Shown here in pieces: positions 8,037-17,193 of a DNA stretch of 64,000 bases. The position numbers and the translations under genes were made by a program. Position 1 is the stretch's first letter; every line of letters starts with the position of its first letter. The notes under the pieces were generated by a model. That model was not told where the DNA came from and did not search any database. It was given only the letters and a program-made list of their open reading frames with translations. The stretch is from Trichocoleus sp. FACHB-46 (GTDB taxonomy: Bacteria; Cyanobacteriota; Cyanobacteriia; FACHB-46): contig NZ_JACJOD010000013.1 in the NCBI RefSeq assembly GCF_014695385.1, positions 434,001-498,000 of the forward strand, read 5' to 3'.

Positions 8037-9272
8037 TTAGCTCCGCCGTCGAGCCAAGAAAGCAGGTAGGTCCACCTTCAAACCGCGACCAAATTGAGAG
8101 GAAGTGGTTGGGTTCGAAATCATCGGCTCTGACGTTTCAGCTAATTCTGGCTCTAGCTCTGCCATGAGTAGCTCTGATAAATCTTCCGGGCAATTTTCTG
8201 AGCGCTTTGCTAGCTGTTCTTTTAGTTGTAGCGCCTGACGTTGGCTCTCGGCACACCGATCTTTCCAATGTTGGACAGCAGTCTCGTATTCATTGGCTTG
8301 CCGAGCCTGCTTGAGAATTTGTTCTTGCATTTCGGCAGCTTGTTGCTCTAAGCCTAAAACCCGTGATTGATAGCGATCGCGCTCTGCCTCCAGCTCTTGG
8401 CCTGCCTGTTGCAGCTTAGCTTGCAGCATGACCTGTTTAGCCATCTGAGTTTCTAGTTCTTCGATCTTGCCGTGAGCTGTGACTAAATCTTGTTGTAATG
8501 TGGCAATGGTTGTGTGGTGCTCGGCCAAGAGGACTTGAGCCTGCTGCATCTGATGCAGCAATAGTTGATGTTCCTCCAAAGCCAAATACGCTTGCTCTAA
8601 CTGCGTCTCTAATTCGGAAAAAGCTGTCTGACGCTGGCTTAGGTTGGCATACAGGCTTTCGATTTGCTGTTGCGCTTCAGCTAGTTTTACCTCTAGACTC
8701 GCTGCCAGAGTGCGGGCCGCTAGTGCCTGAGTTTCCATTTCTAAAACATGCTGCTGTTGACCTTTTGAGGCTCCTTGCAAATCGCAGAGTTGCTTCTCTA
8801 AACGTTTTTGCTGTACCTGCATCTCAGAGCGGTCCTGCACAATTTGGACTCGCAATCGCTCTAATTCCGCTTGCTGAGCTTGGGCGATCGCCTCAGTGGC
8901 GGTTAAAAGCTCTTGAAACGTTTGATTTTGCTCCTGAGCCTCAGCAATACGAGCTTCCAGGATTTGCTCTTGCTGCGTTAGCTGGAGCTTGAGCTTAGTA
9001 ATCGCCTGTTGCTGCACATGGGAAAATTCTTCTGTAGTTGCTAACTGGTCTTCTAAGACTTGTTGGTCCCTCATTTGCAACGTGAGGTCGTTCAAAGACG
9101 TTAGCGCTTGGTCAAGCGCTTGCTCTAGGAGCGAAATCCGTTCTAAGCGGTTGTGTTCTATCGATCGTAGTTGCTCCAGCTCAGCCAGTAAGGTTTGGCG
9201 CTCGTGCTCCCACTTGGGTTGAAGTTCTTCAGGAGTTGACTCATGACCAGCAGCTAAGTCCGGTTCCGACAC
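8037..9272 (-). CDS. Long coiled-coil protein
   Basis: The 411-residue product is almost entirely coiled coil from about residue 20 to 350. It has continuous Leu/Gln/Glu/Ala heptads and very few Gly or Pro. A disordered acidic stretch follows, and then a C-terminal tail GLKVDLPAFLARRRS. No signal peptide or membrane segment is visible. Proteins of this build in cyanobacteria include filament-forming cytoskeletal elements and scaffold proteins, but I cannot assign a specific family. It probably oligomerises. Its + strand carries long stop-poor antisense frames, a by-product of the biased composition. DUF5340 lies upstream on the same strand, about 175 bases away. Confidence 0.8.
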   Translation of the reverse strand: MSEPDLAAGHESTPEELQPKWEHERQTLLAELEQLRSIEHNRLERISLLEQALDQALTSLNDLTLQMRDQQVLEDQLATTEEFSHVQQQAITKLKLQLTQQEQILEARIAEAQEQNQTFQELLTATEAIAQAQQAELERLRVQIVQDRSEMQVQQKRLEKQLCDLQGASKGQQQHVLEMETQALAARTLAASLEVKLAEAQQQIESLYANLSQRQTAFSELETQLEQAYLALEEHQLLLHQMQQAQVLLAEHHTTIATLQQDLVTAHGKIEELETQMAKQVMLQAKLQQAGQELEAERDRYQSRVLGLEQQAAEMQEQILKQARQANEYETAVQHWKDRCAESQRQALQLKEQLAKRSENCPEDLSELLMAELEPELAETSEPMISNPTTSSQFGRGLKVDLPAFLARRRS

Positions 9273-9447
9273 TCAGGACCCCCCCAGCATTAATAACTGC
9301 CCCACAGACTCAGCAAGACAAACTAGCCAATAGAATAACCTTTACAGCAACAAGGCACCATAGGTCTTCAGAAACAAAGCAGGATCGGTTTTGAGGAACT
9401 TTGTTTCGCGTCAGCAATGGATTACATTCCTTGGCAATCGCTGAAGG

Positions 9448-9699
9448 CTATTCAGATGGAGCCGTTTTTTCTGCTTCTATATTATTGAGAGACCAGCGAT
9501 ATTCAATCGGCTGGTTAGCACGTTGACAGTTTTCTTCCAATCGCTTTTGCTGGGACAGTGCTTTACGCAGAGTGCTGATGAGTTCGTGGACTTGATCACT
9601 TTGAAGTGACCTTTGTTTTACAGCAAACATCGTTTGCCTTTCTAGCAGCTGTAGTAGCAACTCATAATGAACGTGGGAAGGAAGAGGAATCGGCTCCAT
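9448..9699 (-). CDS. DUF5340 family protein
   Basis: This 83-residue cytosolic protein starts MEPIPLPSHVHYELLLQLLE and continues RQTMFAVKQ, LISTLRKALSQQKRLE and YRWSLN. I associate this pattern with the cyanobacterial DUF5340 family. It appears helical and has unknown function. It is oriented with the coiled-coil gene 175 bases downstream and may share its transcript. The ATG at 9699 fits the conserved N-terminus. Confidence 0.75.
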   Translation of the reverse strand: MEPIPLPSHVHYELLLQLLERQTMFAVKQRSLQSDQVHELISTLRKALSQQKRLEENCQRANQPIEYRWSLNNIEAEKTAPSE

Positions 9700-9865
9700 G
9701 TAGGCTGATCTACCTTAAAGTAATGGGTTACTCTACTTACCTAGTCAGGCAAATAGGGCTGGAGAATACTGTGAGAACACTCTTCTTAGATTCAGCCACT
9801 AAATCAGAAGTTTTTGTCATCGATTCCAGACCGAAGCCATTCTCCTAATTTAGCCAATGATTTAT

Positions 9866-10783
9866 TTATACAGCTGCTTCTGGGGTTGGCACAGCTGCGG
9901 ATGATGCTAACATCTGCCGTAAAGCCTGCGCTGGATCGCTTTGCTTAACTAAAGATTCGCCAATTAGAACTGCTTTTACCCCCGCTTCAGCAACCAAGCT
10001 TAGATCAGCAGGCTGATGCAGTCCTGACTCACTCACCACTAGAATACCTCGCTCTTGAAGTTGCTGTTTGCGAGCTGCAAGAAGTTGACAAGTGGTTTGC
10101 AAGTCAACGGAAAAGTTTTCCAAGTTGCGGTTGTTAATGCCAACCAGGGTGACACCTGTTAATGCCAGAACTCGATCCAACTCTTCTAAGGTATGCACCT
10201 CAATTAAAGCAGTCATGTTCAAGGCATTCGTGATTTTGACAAAGTACTGTAAGTCTTTATCCGAAAGAATTGAGGCAATGAGTAGCACCGCATCTGCGCC
10301 GTGGCACCGAGCTAGGTAGATTTGGTACGGGTAGATAATAAAGTCTTTGCAGAGTAGGGGCAGGTCAATTGCAGCCCGAACCTTAGCAAGATTGGCAAAA
10401 CTACCTTGGAAAAATTTCTGGTCGGTTAGAACTGAGACACAAGTAGCTCCGCCTGCTTTGTAGGCTTGGGCGATCGCCACTGGATCGAAATCTTCCCGCA
10501 ACACGCCCTTACTCGGAGATGCTTTCTTGACTTCTGCAATCACTGCGGGTTGAGTAGTACTTTGGCGTATTGCTTCCACAAAATTGAGGGCAGGAGCAAC
10601 GTTTAGAACCTGCTTTTGCAGCTCCAGCAAAGGCTGCTTCTCCCGCATCTGGTCTACTTCAACTTCCTTCTGCCAAACAATTTCCTCCAAAATGTGGCGC
10701 GGAGCTGCATCCGGTACAGCAACCTGATAGCGCAATTCTTGAACTGCAACTGCGGGATTTGGAGAACGACGACGAATTTGCAT
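9866..10783 (-). CDS. trpC: Indole-3-glycerol-phosphate synthase TrpC
   Basis: TrpC closes the indole ring in tryptophan synthesis, converting carboxyphenylamino-deoxyribulose phosphate to indole-3-glycerol phosphate. The 305-residue protein carries the TIM-barrel motifs [70 protein letters not shown] and VLIGESLVK. These include the catalytic lysines in KKASPSKG and CKDF. An N-terminal extension of about 30 residues ([18 protein letters not shown]) is typical of cyanobacterial TrpC. Other trp genes are not adjacent, as usual in cyanobacteria. lpdA lies upstream on the same strand, separated by a palindromic repeat. Confidence 0.95.
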   Translation of the reverse strand: MQIRRRSPNPAVAVQELRYQVAVPDAAPRHILEEIVWQKEVEVDQMREKQPLLELQKQVLNVAPALNFVEAIRQSTTQPAVIAEVKKASPSKGVLREDFDPVAIAQAYKAGGATCVSVLTDQKFFQGSFANLAKVRAAIDLPLLCKDFIIYPYQIYLARCHGADAVLLIASILSDKDLQYFVKITNALNMTALIEVHTLEELDRVLALTGVTLVGINNRNLENFSVDLQTTCQLLAARKQQLQERGILVVSESGLHQPADLSLVAEAGVKAVLIGESLVKQSDPAQALRQMLASSAAVPTPEAAV

Positions 10784-10825
10784 TGGGAATTAATTTAAGA
10801 ACAACCAAACACGAGAAATACAACT

Positions 10826-10872
10826 CTGAATCTAGTTCCCTTCCCTATTAGGGAAGGGGCTGGGGGTTAGGT
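10826..10872. repeat. Interspersed palindromic repeat, copy 1 (CCCTTCCCTA type)
   Basis: CCCTTCCCTA at 10838-10847 and TAGGGAAGGG at 10849-10858 form an inverted repeat, followed by GGCTGGGGGTTAGG. The same element occurs in the opposite orientation at 34263-34310. In both copies it ends close to a gene's edge. This type of repeat is common in cyanobacterial intergenic DNA. Confidence 0.8.
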
Positions 10873-10878
10873 CACCTT

Positions 10879-12333
10879 TTAGTGAGCTGCTACTGCTCGC
10901 TTGAAAGCTTCATCCAACACTTCGGAAAGTGTGGGATGAGTATGCACCATGTGAGCCAGATCTTGGACGGAGTGGCGCTGAGCGATCGCGTTGGCGGCTT
11001 CTTGGATCAGGTCAGAAGCATGTAGCCCAAAGATATGTACCCCTAGAACTTCGCCTGTGTCTTGGCGGTAAATGACCTTGGCAACACCTTCTGTTTCGCC
11101 TTCTGCTAGAGCCTTGGAGTTGCCCTTAAAGTAGGTCTTAGAAGTTGCTACTTTGAACCCTTCTGCTTCTCCCAAGGCTTTCGCTGCGGGTTCAGTCATG
11201 CCAACAAAGCTAATTTCAGGATGGGTAAAGGCAGCCGCAGGAATGCTGTGGTAGTCCACCTGGCGATCGCGACCACAAATATTCTCAACAGCCACAACAC
11301 CCTGAGCAGAAGCAGCATGAGCGAGTTGCATCTTTCCGGTAGCATCTCCGATCGCCCACAAGTGAGCCACAGGTTGACCATCCACCAACACTGCCATCCG
11401 ATCATCAACTGGAATAAAGCCACGGCGATCGAGTTCTAAGCCCACTGCTTCCAAGCCTAAATTTTGCGTTGCAGGGATTCGCCCGGTTGCGACCAAGCAA
11501 GCATCTACTTCCAGCACTTCGACCACTTCTTTGGTCTTGGCATCTGCGAGTTCGATTACCACTGGCGAACCAGGAATCACTCGTTTTGCCAACATGCCAA
11601 CTTTAGTCTCAATGTCGCGGGGAGCAATCAGCACCCGTTGCGCCAGTTTGGCAATATCTGGATCAAACCCAGGCATTAGTTGATCTAGCGCCTCAATCAG
11701 AGTAATTTCTGCACCTAGAGCTGAGTAAACGTCAGAAAACTCTAAACCAATGTAGCCACTGCCAATAATGGCAACCCAAGGCGGCAACGATTCGAGTCTG
11801 ACCGCATCATCGCTGGTAAACACGGTTTTGCCATCCACTTCTACCCCAGGCGGAACCCAAGGCACAGAGCCAGGAGCCAAAATCACATCTTGAGCCGTGA
11901 CTACTCTTTCACCAGTCGGAGTTTCAATCGAGACTTTCTGGGAGCCAGCTACCTTGCCCCACCCTTGAATCACATCTACGCCCAAGCGCTTGAGGCTGTT
12001 GGTGAGGTCGCCTCGAATTTTGCTGACTAAGTTGTTGGCATGGTCGGCGATCGCTTGGCGATCAAACTCAACCTCACCGACTTGAATCCCCATTGCCTTG
12101 AGGTGATGAGCATTGCGCAATTCCCGTACCCGCCCCGAAGCTGCCAGAAGAGCTTTGGAGGGGATGCAACCACGATTGACACAGGTGCCGCCCATATCAG
12201 CCGCTTCGACGATGGCAGTTTTCAAGCCACAGCTCACTGCATGCAGTGCCGCTCCATGTCCCCCAACTCCTGCGCCGAGAATAACTAAATCGTAATCAAA
12301 TCCCTGACTCACTTTGCTCTCCTGGAAAGGCAA
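10879..12333 (-). CDS. lpdA: Dihydrolipoyl dehydrogenase (E3 component)
   Basis: This flavoprotein reoxidises dihydrolipoamide in 2-oxoacid dehydrogenase complexes and the glycine cleavage system. The 484 residues contain the FAD-binding [19 protein letters not shown] and the redox-active disulfide in [14 protein letters not shown] (Cys51, Cys56). The NAD-binding site is [23 protein letters not shown], the second FAD segment is [17 protein letters not shown], and the C-terminal catalytic His-Glu is in [14 protein letters not shown]. The length is normal. It precedes trpC on the same strand, with the palindromic repeat between the two. Confidence 0.95.
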   Translation of the reverse strand: MPFQESKVSQGFDYDLVILGAGVGGHGAALHAVSCGLKTAIVEAADMGGTCVNRGCIPSKALLAASGRVRELRNAHHLKAMGIQVGEVEFDRQAIADHANNLVSKIRGDLTNSLKRLGVDVIQGWGKVAGSQKVSIETPTGERVVTAQDVILAPGSVPWVPPGVEVDGKTVFTSDDAVRLESLPPWVAIIGSGYIGLEFSDVYSALGAEITLIEALDQLMPGFDPDIAKLAQRVLIAPRDIETKVGMLAKRVIPGSPVVIELADAKTKEVVEVLEVDACLVATGRIPATQNLGLEAVGLELDRRGFIPVDDRMAVLVDGQPVAHLWAIGDATGKMQLAHAASAQGVVAVENICGRDRQVDYHSIPAAAFTHPEISFVGMTEPAAKALGEAEGFKVATSKTYFKGNSKALAEGETEGVAKVIYRQDTGEVLGVHIFGLHASDLIQEAANAIAQRHSVQDLAHMVHTHPTLSEVLDEAFKRAVAAH

Positions 12334-12698
12334 ACCTTTCTACCATACCGCAATGCCCCAAGCCCAAAAAGTTAAGGGTTTGGTTTTAGCGCTTTGTCTT
12401 TATCCTTAATTTAATTTTCAACTAAATTTGGTTGATTAGACAACACCTACTCAAAGCCACACAGCAGGCTCAACCATAAATCAGGATCATGCTGCGATCG
12501 CAACGAAATTGGGCACCCTGATAGCAGCCAACTTCTAGAGTCTCGGTCGCTTGACCTCAGTTAAATTACAAATAGAACGCTGGCTCAGCCATATTTAATA
12601 TCTTTTCTACGTCTTTTAACGCTTGACCCCCTGCCGCTTTAAAAGCCAGGATGGCAAGCAGTCTGAGTCCTAGATTCTGAATTTTTGGAGTCCAGCTA
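12334..12698. other. Divergent promoter region, no gene recognised
   Basis: About 365 bases lie between the start of lpdA (-) and the small + strand gene at 12699. It presumably holds both promoters. No RNA gene or strong secondary structure was seen. Confidence 0.4.
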
Positions 12699-12944
12699 AT
12701 GGAGCAGCATCAGAACGAGGTTCGTCGCGCCGCCGCCCAAGCCTTTGCTGAATCACTTGATCAGTTGCAAAAAACCTTGCAAGCCGAGGGCAGACCACCC
12801 ACAACGGCTCAGCCTCAGCCAGAAAAGATGGCTCCGGTGTCTAATAGCAACTCTAAGGCGGCTCCAACTCGGCCCGCTCTGGCTGATTGGGAAGCCGCAG
12901 TCGCTGATATCGAACAGTTTATCGAGGCGCGACGCTCGAGCTAA
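12699..12944 (+). CDS. Small conserved-looking protein of unknown function
   Basis: This 81-residue soluble protein has two predicted amphipathic helices, VRRAAAQAFAESLDQLQKTL (8-27) and ALADWEAAVADIEQFIEAR (about 60-78). A Pro/Ser/Asn-rich linker joins them. The ends are ordered and the middle is low complexity, which suggests a small adaptor, but I cannot assign a family. The ATG start is not preceded by an obvious Shine-Dalgarno sequence. Codon use and composition are coding-like. It converges with the methyltransferase gene about 30 bases downstream. Confidence 0.6.
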   Translation: MEQHQNEVRRAAAQAFAESLDQLQKTLQAEGRPPTTAQPQPEKMAPVSNSNSKAAPTRPALADWEAAVADIEQFIEARRSS

Positions 12945-12974
12945 AGTAGCTCATTGAGCTTGCCTCTCATCTGC

Positions 12975-13778
12975 TTAACTGGAACGGGCTTCAGGATTAA
13001 AGCCTCGTTGTCGTTGGGCTTCATACAGCATTAGGGCAGCAGCGATCGCCACGTTCAACGACTCTACCCCCGGATAGAGAGGAATTTTGACCTGTTGGTC
13101 AGACAAAGCTGCTATTTCCGGCGATAAGCCTGCGCCTTCATTTCCTAACAAAATTAAAGTAGGTTGCCGCAGATCGGCTTCCCAGTAAGTGAGAGCTGCA
13201 TCTGGCAGAGTGGCTACAACCTGCATGCCTTGGGCTTGGTAATCAGCAATGACCGTTTGCAAATCTGTGCTGACAGCCATCGGCAGACGGAACCATTGTC
13301 CGGCGCTGGCTCGCAGTACCTTAGGGTGATCAAGATCCACACTGTTAGCACTGAGCCACAAACCTTCTGCCCCTGCGGCGGCAGCAGCCCGAATCATAGT
13401 GCCCAGGTTGCCTGGATCTTGAATGGTTTCTAGCACCAGACCCAAACTAGCAATTTCTGGCAGTTGATGCTGCTCTGGTTTACGTGGTGCCGTCACAATT
13501 ACACCGTCAGGCTCTACGGTCGTCGCGATCGCCTTCAACACTTCAGGACTCACCAGTTCTATGCGCTGGGCGGTTTGACTAACTTGCTGCCATAACTGTT
13601 CATGACTGGCTTGCCACTCCAGAGTGCAACAAAGGGTTGCCAGCGGATAATTCACCGCACAAGCTTCTTCGAGTAGGTGAGTGCCTTCCAGCAAAAACAG
13701 TTGCTGTTCTCGGCGCTCTCTGGCACGGTGTAACTTGCGAAGTTGCTTAACGAGAGGATTTTGCAGACTGGTCAACAT
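12975..13778 (-). CDS. TrmH/SpoU-family RNA 2'-O-methyltransferase
   Basis: The product belongs to the SPOUT superfamily of RNA ribose methyltransferases. The N-terminal substrate-binding part reads LTSLQNPLVKQLRKLHRARERRE and FLLEGTHLLEEA. The C-terminal knotted catalytic domain has the three signatures LVLETIQDPGNLGTMIRAAAAAG (motif 1), LILLGNEGAGLSPE (motif 2) and VKIPLYPGVESLNVAIAAALMLYE (motif 3). From the family it methylates a ribose in 23S rRNA or a tRNA using SAM, but the exact nucleotide cannot be told. I chose ATG 13778, which puts MLTSLQNPL at the start; an upstream start at 13847 would add 23 unrelated residues. Confidence 0.9.
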   Translation of the reverse strand: MLTSLQNPLVKQLRKLHRARERREQQLFLLEGTHLLEEACAVNYPLATLCCTLEWQASHEQLWQQVSQTAQRIELVSPEVLKAIATTVEPDGVIVTAPRKPEQHQLPEIASLGLVLETIQDPGNLGTMIRAAAAAGAEGLWLSANSVDLDHPKVLRASAGQWFRLPMAVSTDLQTVIADYQAQGMQVVATLPDAALTYWEADLRQPTLILLGNEGAGLSPEIAALSDQQVKIPLYPGVESLNVAIAAALMLYEAQRQRGFNPEARSS

Positions 13779-14007
13779 AATTCTGTGCCACAAAATAACG
13801 TAGCGTTGAAGCAGCTTCACTCTACTGCTGAGCGCGCAAAACTCCAAGATCCCGCACTGTTTTCAGGACTGCTTTCTTGTTTCGCGCCTAGAGTTCGAAC
13901 CTTGAATTAGAATCTATAATTCTCCAGTCATTTAAATATTCTTACAATCAGCAAAGGAACCATAAGTAGATCTGACCAAATCCTTAGTTACCCAAAGCAG
14001 CTTCGGG

Positions 14008-14051
14008 GAAAAATAAAAAAGCAAACCGCTTGATTTCTCACGAGGTTTGCT
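14008..14051 (-). terminator. Rho-independent terminator of tRNA-Leu(CAG)
   Basis: Read on the minus strand, AGCAAACC and GGTTTGCT pair around a 16-base loop. They are followed by a T-rich run (complement of 14008-14019). It lies about 60 bases downstream of the tRNA gene. Confidence 0.8.
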
Positions 14052-14109
14052 CTTAAAAATTATGTAGATTGAAGTAACCTTCTTAGGGCCGAGATGACTG
14101 GCTTTTAGA

Positions 14110-14193
14110 TGCGGAACCCGGGACTTGAACCCGGAAGTCTTTGCAGACACTAGAACCTGAATCTAGCGCGTCTACCAATTCCGCCAGTTCCGC
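14110..14193 (-). tRNA. tRNA-Leu (anticodon CAG)
   Basis: The minus strand folds into a class II tRNA. The acceptor stem is GCGGAAC/GTTCCGC with discriminator A. The anticodon stem CTAGA/TCTAG encloses the loop TTCAGGT with anticodon CAG. A long variable arm and the TPsiC arm CCGGG-TTCAAGT-CCCGG complete it. It reads CUG leucine codons. The 3' CCA is not encoded. Confidence 0.95.
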
Positions 14194-14396
14194 TTATGGC
14201 GCAGCTACGGACTGCGATTTACCAATGTAGTGAAATCTAGAAGCTTTGTCAACTTTCTCAGAGCCAATCTCTTTTAGGTTAAAGTGCTCGTTCAAGCTAA
14301 ACTGTTTCATCGCTTGAGATCGGAGTTCTGGACATCTGGAATCTTTCCGGTAGAATCGAAACCAAATTTGTAAGTTCTAAAAGTATAAATTGACTC

Positions 14397-14412
14397 GGAG
14401 GATAGGCCCATA
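14397..14412 (+). promoter_or_regulatory. murA ribosome binding site with apparent AUA start
   Basis: A perfect GGAGG at 14397-14401 stands 8 bases before ATA at 14410. No in-frame ATG, GTG or TTG occurs between the upstream stop (14386-14388) and 14542, a point past the conserved substrate-binding Lys-Asn. A TATAAAT stretch lies just upstream, near 14383-14389. Confidence 0.6.
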
Positions 14413-15780
14413 ACTCCCTCTCACGGACTGCCAGAAACCCATTCTTCACCTGAAGAAGATAAGTCAGTACTTCAGATCTGGGGTAAATCTTCGCTCAAAG
14501 GACATGTCACTATTAGCGGTGCCAAAAACTCCGCCCTCGTTGTGATGGCGGGTGCCCTGCTCTGTCCCCAAGACTGCCGTCTTCGTAACGTTCCCTCTCT
14601 GGCAGATGTCTCTCGGATGGGGGAGATTTTGGCATCCTTGGGTGTCAAGCTGACAAGACAGGGCGATGTTCTCGATATCAATGCGAGCTACATTGGCCAA
14701 TCAACTGCTCCTTATGAGCTGGTTAGCCAACTGAGAGCTAGCTTCTTTGTCATTGGCCCCGTTCTAGCTCGCTTAGGCGTGGCCCGCGTTCCTTTGCCCG
14801 GTGGCTGCGCGATCGGTGCTCGTCCCGTAGACCTGCATGTCCGAGGTCTGCAAGCGATGGGAGCGGATGTCCATATCGAGCATGGCACAGTCAATGCTTA
14901 CGTTAAAGGCCCCAGCCGCCGCCTCAAGGGAGCCAAAATCTATTTAGATTATCCCAGCGTTGGCGCAACCGAAACGCTGATGATGGCGGCTACCCTAGCT
15001 GATGGGGAAACCATCCTAGAAAATGCCGCTCAAGAACCTGAAGTGATCGATTTGGCCAACTTCTGCCGCGCTATGGGAGCCAAGATCCAAGGCGCAGGTA
15101 CGAAAACCATCGTAATCTCAGGGGTGCCAAGTCTGCACTCAGCCGACTACGCCATTATTCCAGATCGCGTTGAGGCGGCTACTTTTCTAGTAGCAGGAGC
15201 TATCACACAATCTGAAATTAGCCTTTCTCCGGTTATTCCTGATCATTTGACGGCTGCCATTGCTAAGTTGCGGGCGATCGGTGCTTTGATCACCCCAGAA
15301 TCACCTAACTGTTTGCGGATCAGTCCGGGGCATGGCCTGACCGCTACTGATATTGAGACCCTACCCTATCCAGGTTTTCCTACGGATATGCAAGCTCAAT
15401 TTATGGCTTTGCTGACCGTCAGTGAGGGCGACAGCATCGTCACAGAAACGGTGTTTGAAAACCGCCTGCGCCATGTGGCTGAGCTAAATCGGATGGGAGC
15501 TGATATCCGGGTGAAGGGCAATCACGCCGTGATTCGAGGAGTCCCGACGCTCTCTGGAGCTCCTGTAGTCGCAACCGATTTAAGAGCATCGGCTGCTTTG
15601 GTTGTGGCTGCTTTAGCCGCAGAGGGTAAAACCACGATTCAAGGATTACACCACTTGGATCGCGGCTATGAAAACCTCGACACGAAGCTCCAAAAACTAG
15701 GGGTGAAGTTGCAGCGCCTTCAAGGAGACTCTACTACAGAGGTGGAGACAGCTCCACTGACACCGATCGCGCCCAATTAA
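14410..15780 (+). CDS. murA: UDP-N-acetylglucosamine 1-carboxyvinyltransferase MurA
   Basis: MurA transfers enolpyruvate from PEP to UDP-GlcNAc, the first committed step of peptidoglycan synthesis, in the cytosol. All family hallmarks are present: [20 protein letters not shown] with the essential Lys39-Asn40, the loop [15 protein letters not shown] with catalytic Cys133, and [40 protein letters not shown] and [15 protein letters not shown]. The start is odd. The only good translation signal is GGAGG followed 8 bases later by ATA, giving a 456-residue protein that would begin M(ATA)[12 protein letters not shown]. Starting at the first standard codon (GTG 14542) would delete the Lys-Asn motif. 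Either AUA is used, or the base is a mutation or sequencing error in a former ATG. Confidence 0.93.
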   Translation: MTPSHGLPETHSSPEEDKSVLQIWGKSSLKGHVTISGAKNSALVVMAGALLCPQDCRLRNVPSLADVSRMGEILASLGVKLTRQGDVLDINASYIGQSTAPYELVSQLRASFFVIGPVLARLGVARVPLPGGCAIGARPVDLHVRGLQAMGADVHIEHGTVNAYVKGPSRRLKGAKIYLDYPSVGATETLMMAATLADGETILENAAQEPEVIDLANFCRAMGAKIQGAGTKTIVISGVPSLHSADYAIIPDRVEAATFLVAGAITQSEISLSPVIPDHLTAAIAKLRAIGALITPESPNCLRISPGHGLTATDIETLPYPGFPTDMQAQFMALLTVSEGDSIVTETVFENRLRHVAELNRMGADIRVKGNHAVIRGVPTLSGAPVVATDLRASAALVVAALAAEGKTTIQGLHHLDRGYENLDTKLQKLGVKLQRLQGDSTTEVETAPLTPIAPN

Positions 15781-15835
15781 CTCCTAACCACAGTTACACT
15801 CCTAGTCCCATCTGCCCTGACTGAGGCTTGATCTT

Positions 15836-15873
15836 GATTGCTCTTGGCTTGTACCCGCAGGCTAGGAGCAATC
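15836..15873 (+). terminator. Weak hairpin downstream of murA
   Basis: GATTGCTC (15836-15843) can pair with GAGCAATC (15866-15873) across a 22-base loop, and no T run follows. It may attenuate murA transcription, but it is not a classical terminator. Confidence 0.3.
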
Positions 15874-15995
15874 TCGTTATACTAGCTATGTATCGGTGAT
15901 AAGCATCGGTGGTAAGCGATCGCCATGCAACTCGTACTTGCTGTGCGGCTTGCCCAGACGCTTGTCTTAACCTCACTTCTTGTGGCTGCCCCAGC

Positions 15996-16871
15996 ATGTC
16001 TCCTGCAAAGACTCCTTTAATTGGCTTGAAGGCGGATCAATTTCGTCATCCTCTCGATTTAGAAGCAACTCAAGCCCTCAAGCAGTTGCCTGGGCTGGAC
16101 TTGATGATTCGGAGTTTGCTAGGGCCACTAGCCGAACAAGTTTTTTACCTTGACAATATTGCCTCCAGCATTTTGGTCAGTGACCAACAACTGCCGCACT
16201 TACATCAACTGCTAATCGAAGCTTGCAAAATTCTTGACCTGGAGTTGCCTCAGCTCTACATTCGGCAACATCCTGTCCCCAATGCTTATACATTTGCGAT
16301 TCGCGGCAGACAGCCCTTTATCGTAGTTCATACCTCTTTGCTGGAGCTACTGAACCCCGAAGAAATTCAAGCGGTGATCGCTCACGAACTAGGACACTTG
16401 AAATGTGATCACGGCGTTTACTTAACCCTAGCCAACATTATGGTGCTAGCCGCAGGACAACTGCCTACTTTGGGTGGCGTGATTGCTCAAACCTTGCAGT
16501 CCCAAATCTTAGAGTGGGTCCGCTGTGCTGAATTTACTTGCGATCGCGCTGCTCTCTTAGTCACGCAAGACCCGAAGGTGGTGGCTTCCCTGCTAATGAA
16601 ACTGACTGGGGGATCGCCGACCTTGGCATCTAAGTTAAACCTAGACGCTTTTCTAGCTCAGGCGCGTTCTTACGATGACGTTAGTAACAGCGACCTGGGT
16701 GAATTACTAAAGCAGGCTCAAGTTGCACCTCTGACTCATCCGGTCCCTGTAATTCGCGCGCGGGAGATCGATCGCTGGGCTGGAAGTAAAACTTACCAAA
16801 CCCTGTTGCAAAACGGAAAAAATGAGTATAATAGTGAAGCTTCATCCAAGGGCGGATGGCGGAATTGGTAG
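15996..16871 (+). CDS. M48-family zinc metalloprotease
   Basis: This is a peptidase with the zinc motif HELGH in VIAHELGHLKCDHG (near residue 130 from ATG 15996). A downstream glutamate candidate lies in CAEFTCDRAALLV, as in the HtpX/Ste24-like M48 family. I chose ATG 15996 (MSPAKTPLIGLKADQFRHPLDL). An upstream GTG at 15909 would add 29 Cys-rich residues that look non-coding. The protein has 291 residues. A hydrophobic stretch, YLTLANIMVLAAGQLPTLGGVIAQ, follows the active site. The substrate is unknown. The 3' end runs into the tRNA-Leu(CAA) gene: the TAG stop at 16869-16871 lies inside the tRNA, and the last seven codons overlap it. Confidence 0.85.
   Translation: MSPAKTPLIGLKADQFRHPLDLEATQALKQLPGLDLMIRSLLGPLAEQVFYLDNIASSILVSDQQLPHLHQLLIEACKILDLELPQLYIRQHPVPNAYTFAIRGRQPFIVVHTSLLELLNPEEIQAVIAHELGHLKCDHGVYLTLANIMVLAAGQLPTLGGVIAQTLQSQILEWVRCAEFTCDRAALLVTQDPKVVASLLMKLTGGSPTLASKLNLDAFLAQARSYDDVSNSDLGELLKQAQVAPLTHPVPVIRAREIDRWAGSKTYQTLLQNGKNEYNSEASSKGGWRNW
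16806..16832 (+). promoter_or_regulatory. Putative tRNA-Leu(CAA) promoter inside the M48 gene
   Basis: A consensus -10 box TATAAT lies at 16827-16832, 17 bases before the tRNA. A weak -35 candidate TTGCAA is at 16806-16811 with short (15-base) spacing. Both lie within the protease coding sequence. Confidence 0.5.
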
Positions 16872-16931
16872 ACGCACCACACTCAAAATGTGGCGGCTTC
16901 GGCCGTGAGAGTTCGAGTCTCTCCCCGCCCA
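16850..16931 (+). tRNA. tRNA-Leu (anticodon CAA)
   Basis: This is a class II tRNA. The acceptor stem is GGGCGGA/CCCGCCC, with an apparent A7-C66 mismatch, and the discriminator is A at 16931. The anticodon stem CCACA/TGTGG encloses CTCAAAA, giving anticodon CAA. The long variable arm contains GGCTTCGGCC. The TPsiC arm is GAGAG-TTCGAGT-CTCTC. It reads UUG leucine codons, and CCA is not encoded. The first 22 bases overlap the end of the M48 gene. Confidence 0.95.
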
Positions 16932-17112
16932 TATCATTTCACTAAGTACCAAATAGGCTCAACGTCTGAAACGATGGGAGTCACCGCGCCGTGAAGGTCG
17001 GAATTCCAAGGGTAAAGGCGGTTCGGCTCGTTAGAGACAACGCAAAAAGCAAATGCAAGTGTTGCGGCGAAAGCTCAAAGAGCAAAATGATGACAAAGAG
17101 CAAACTAATCAA

Positions 17113-17153
17113 AAAAAACAGGGAAGAGACATCAACTCTCTTCCCTGTTTTTT
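17113..17153. terminator. Strong bidirectional terminator
   Basis: AAAAAACAGGGAAGAGA (17113-17129) pairs perfectly with TCTCTTCCCTGTTTTTT (17137-17153) around a 7-base loop. It ends the tRNA-Leu transcript on + and can stop the convergent WD40 gene on -. Confidence 0.92.
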
Positions 17154-17193
17154 TATTTATGTGCCTAAGGACTAGCTTAATGGCTCGTTCTGC

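Noticed and set aside
8498-8992. 164-residue frame antisense to the coiled-coil gene
   Set aside because: A long stop-free antisense frame is expected opposite Leu/Gln/Glu-rich codons; there is no start signal or family-like sequence.
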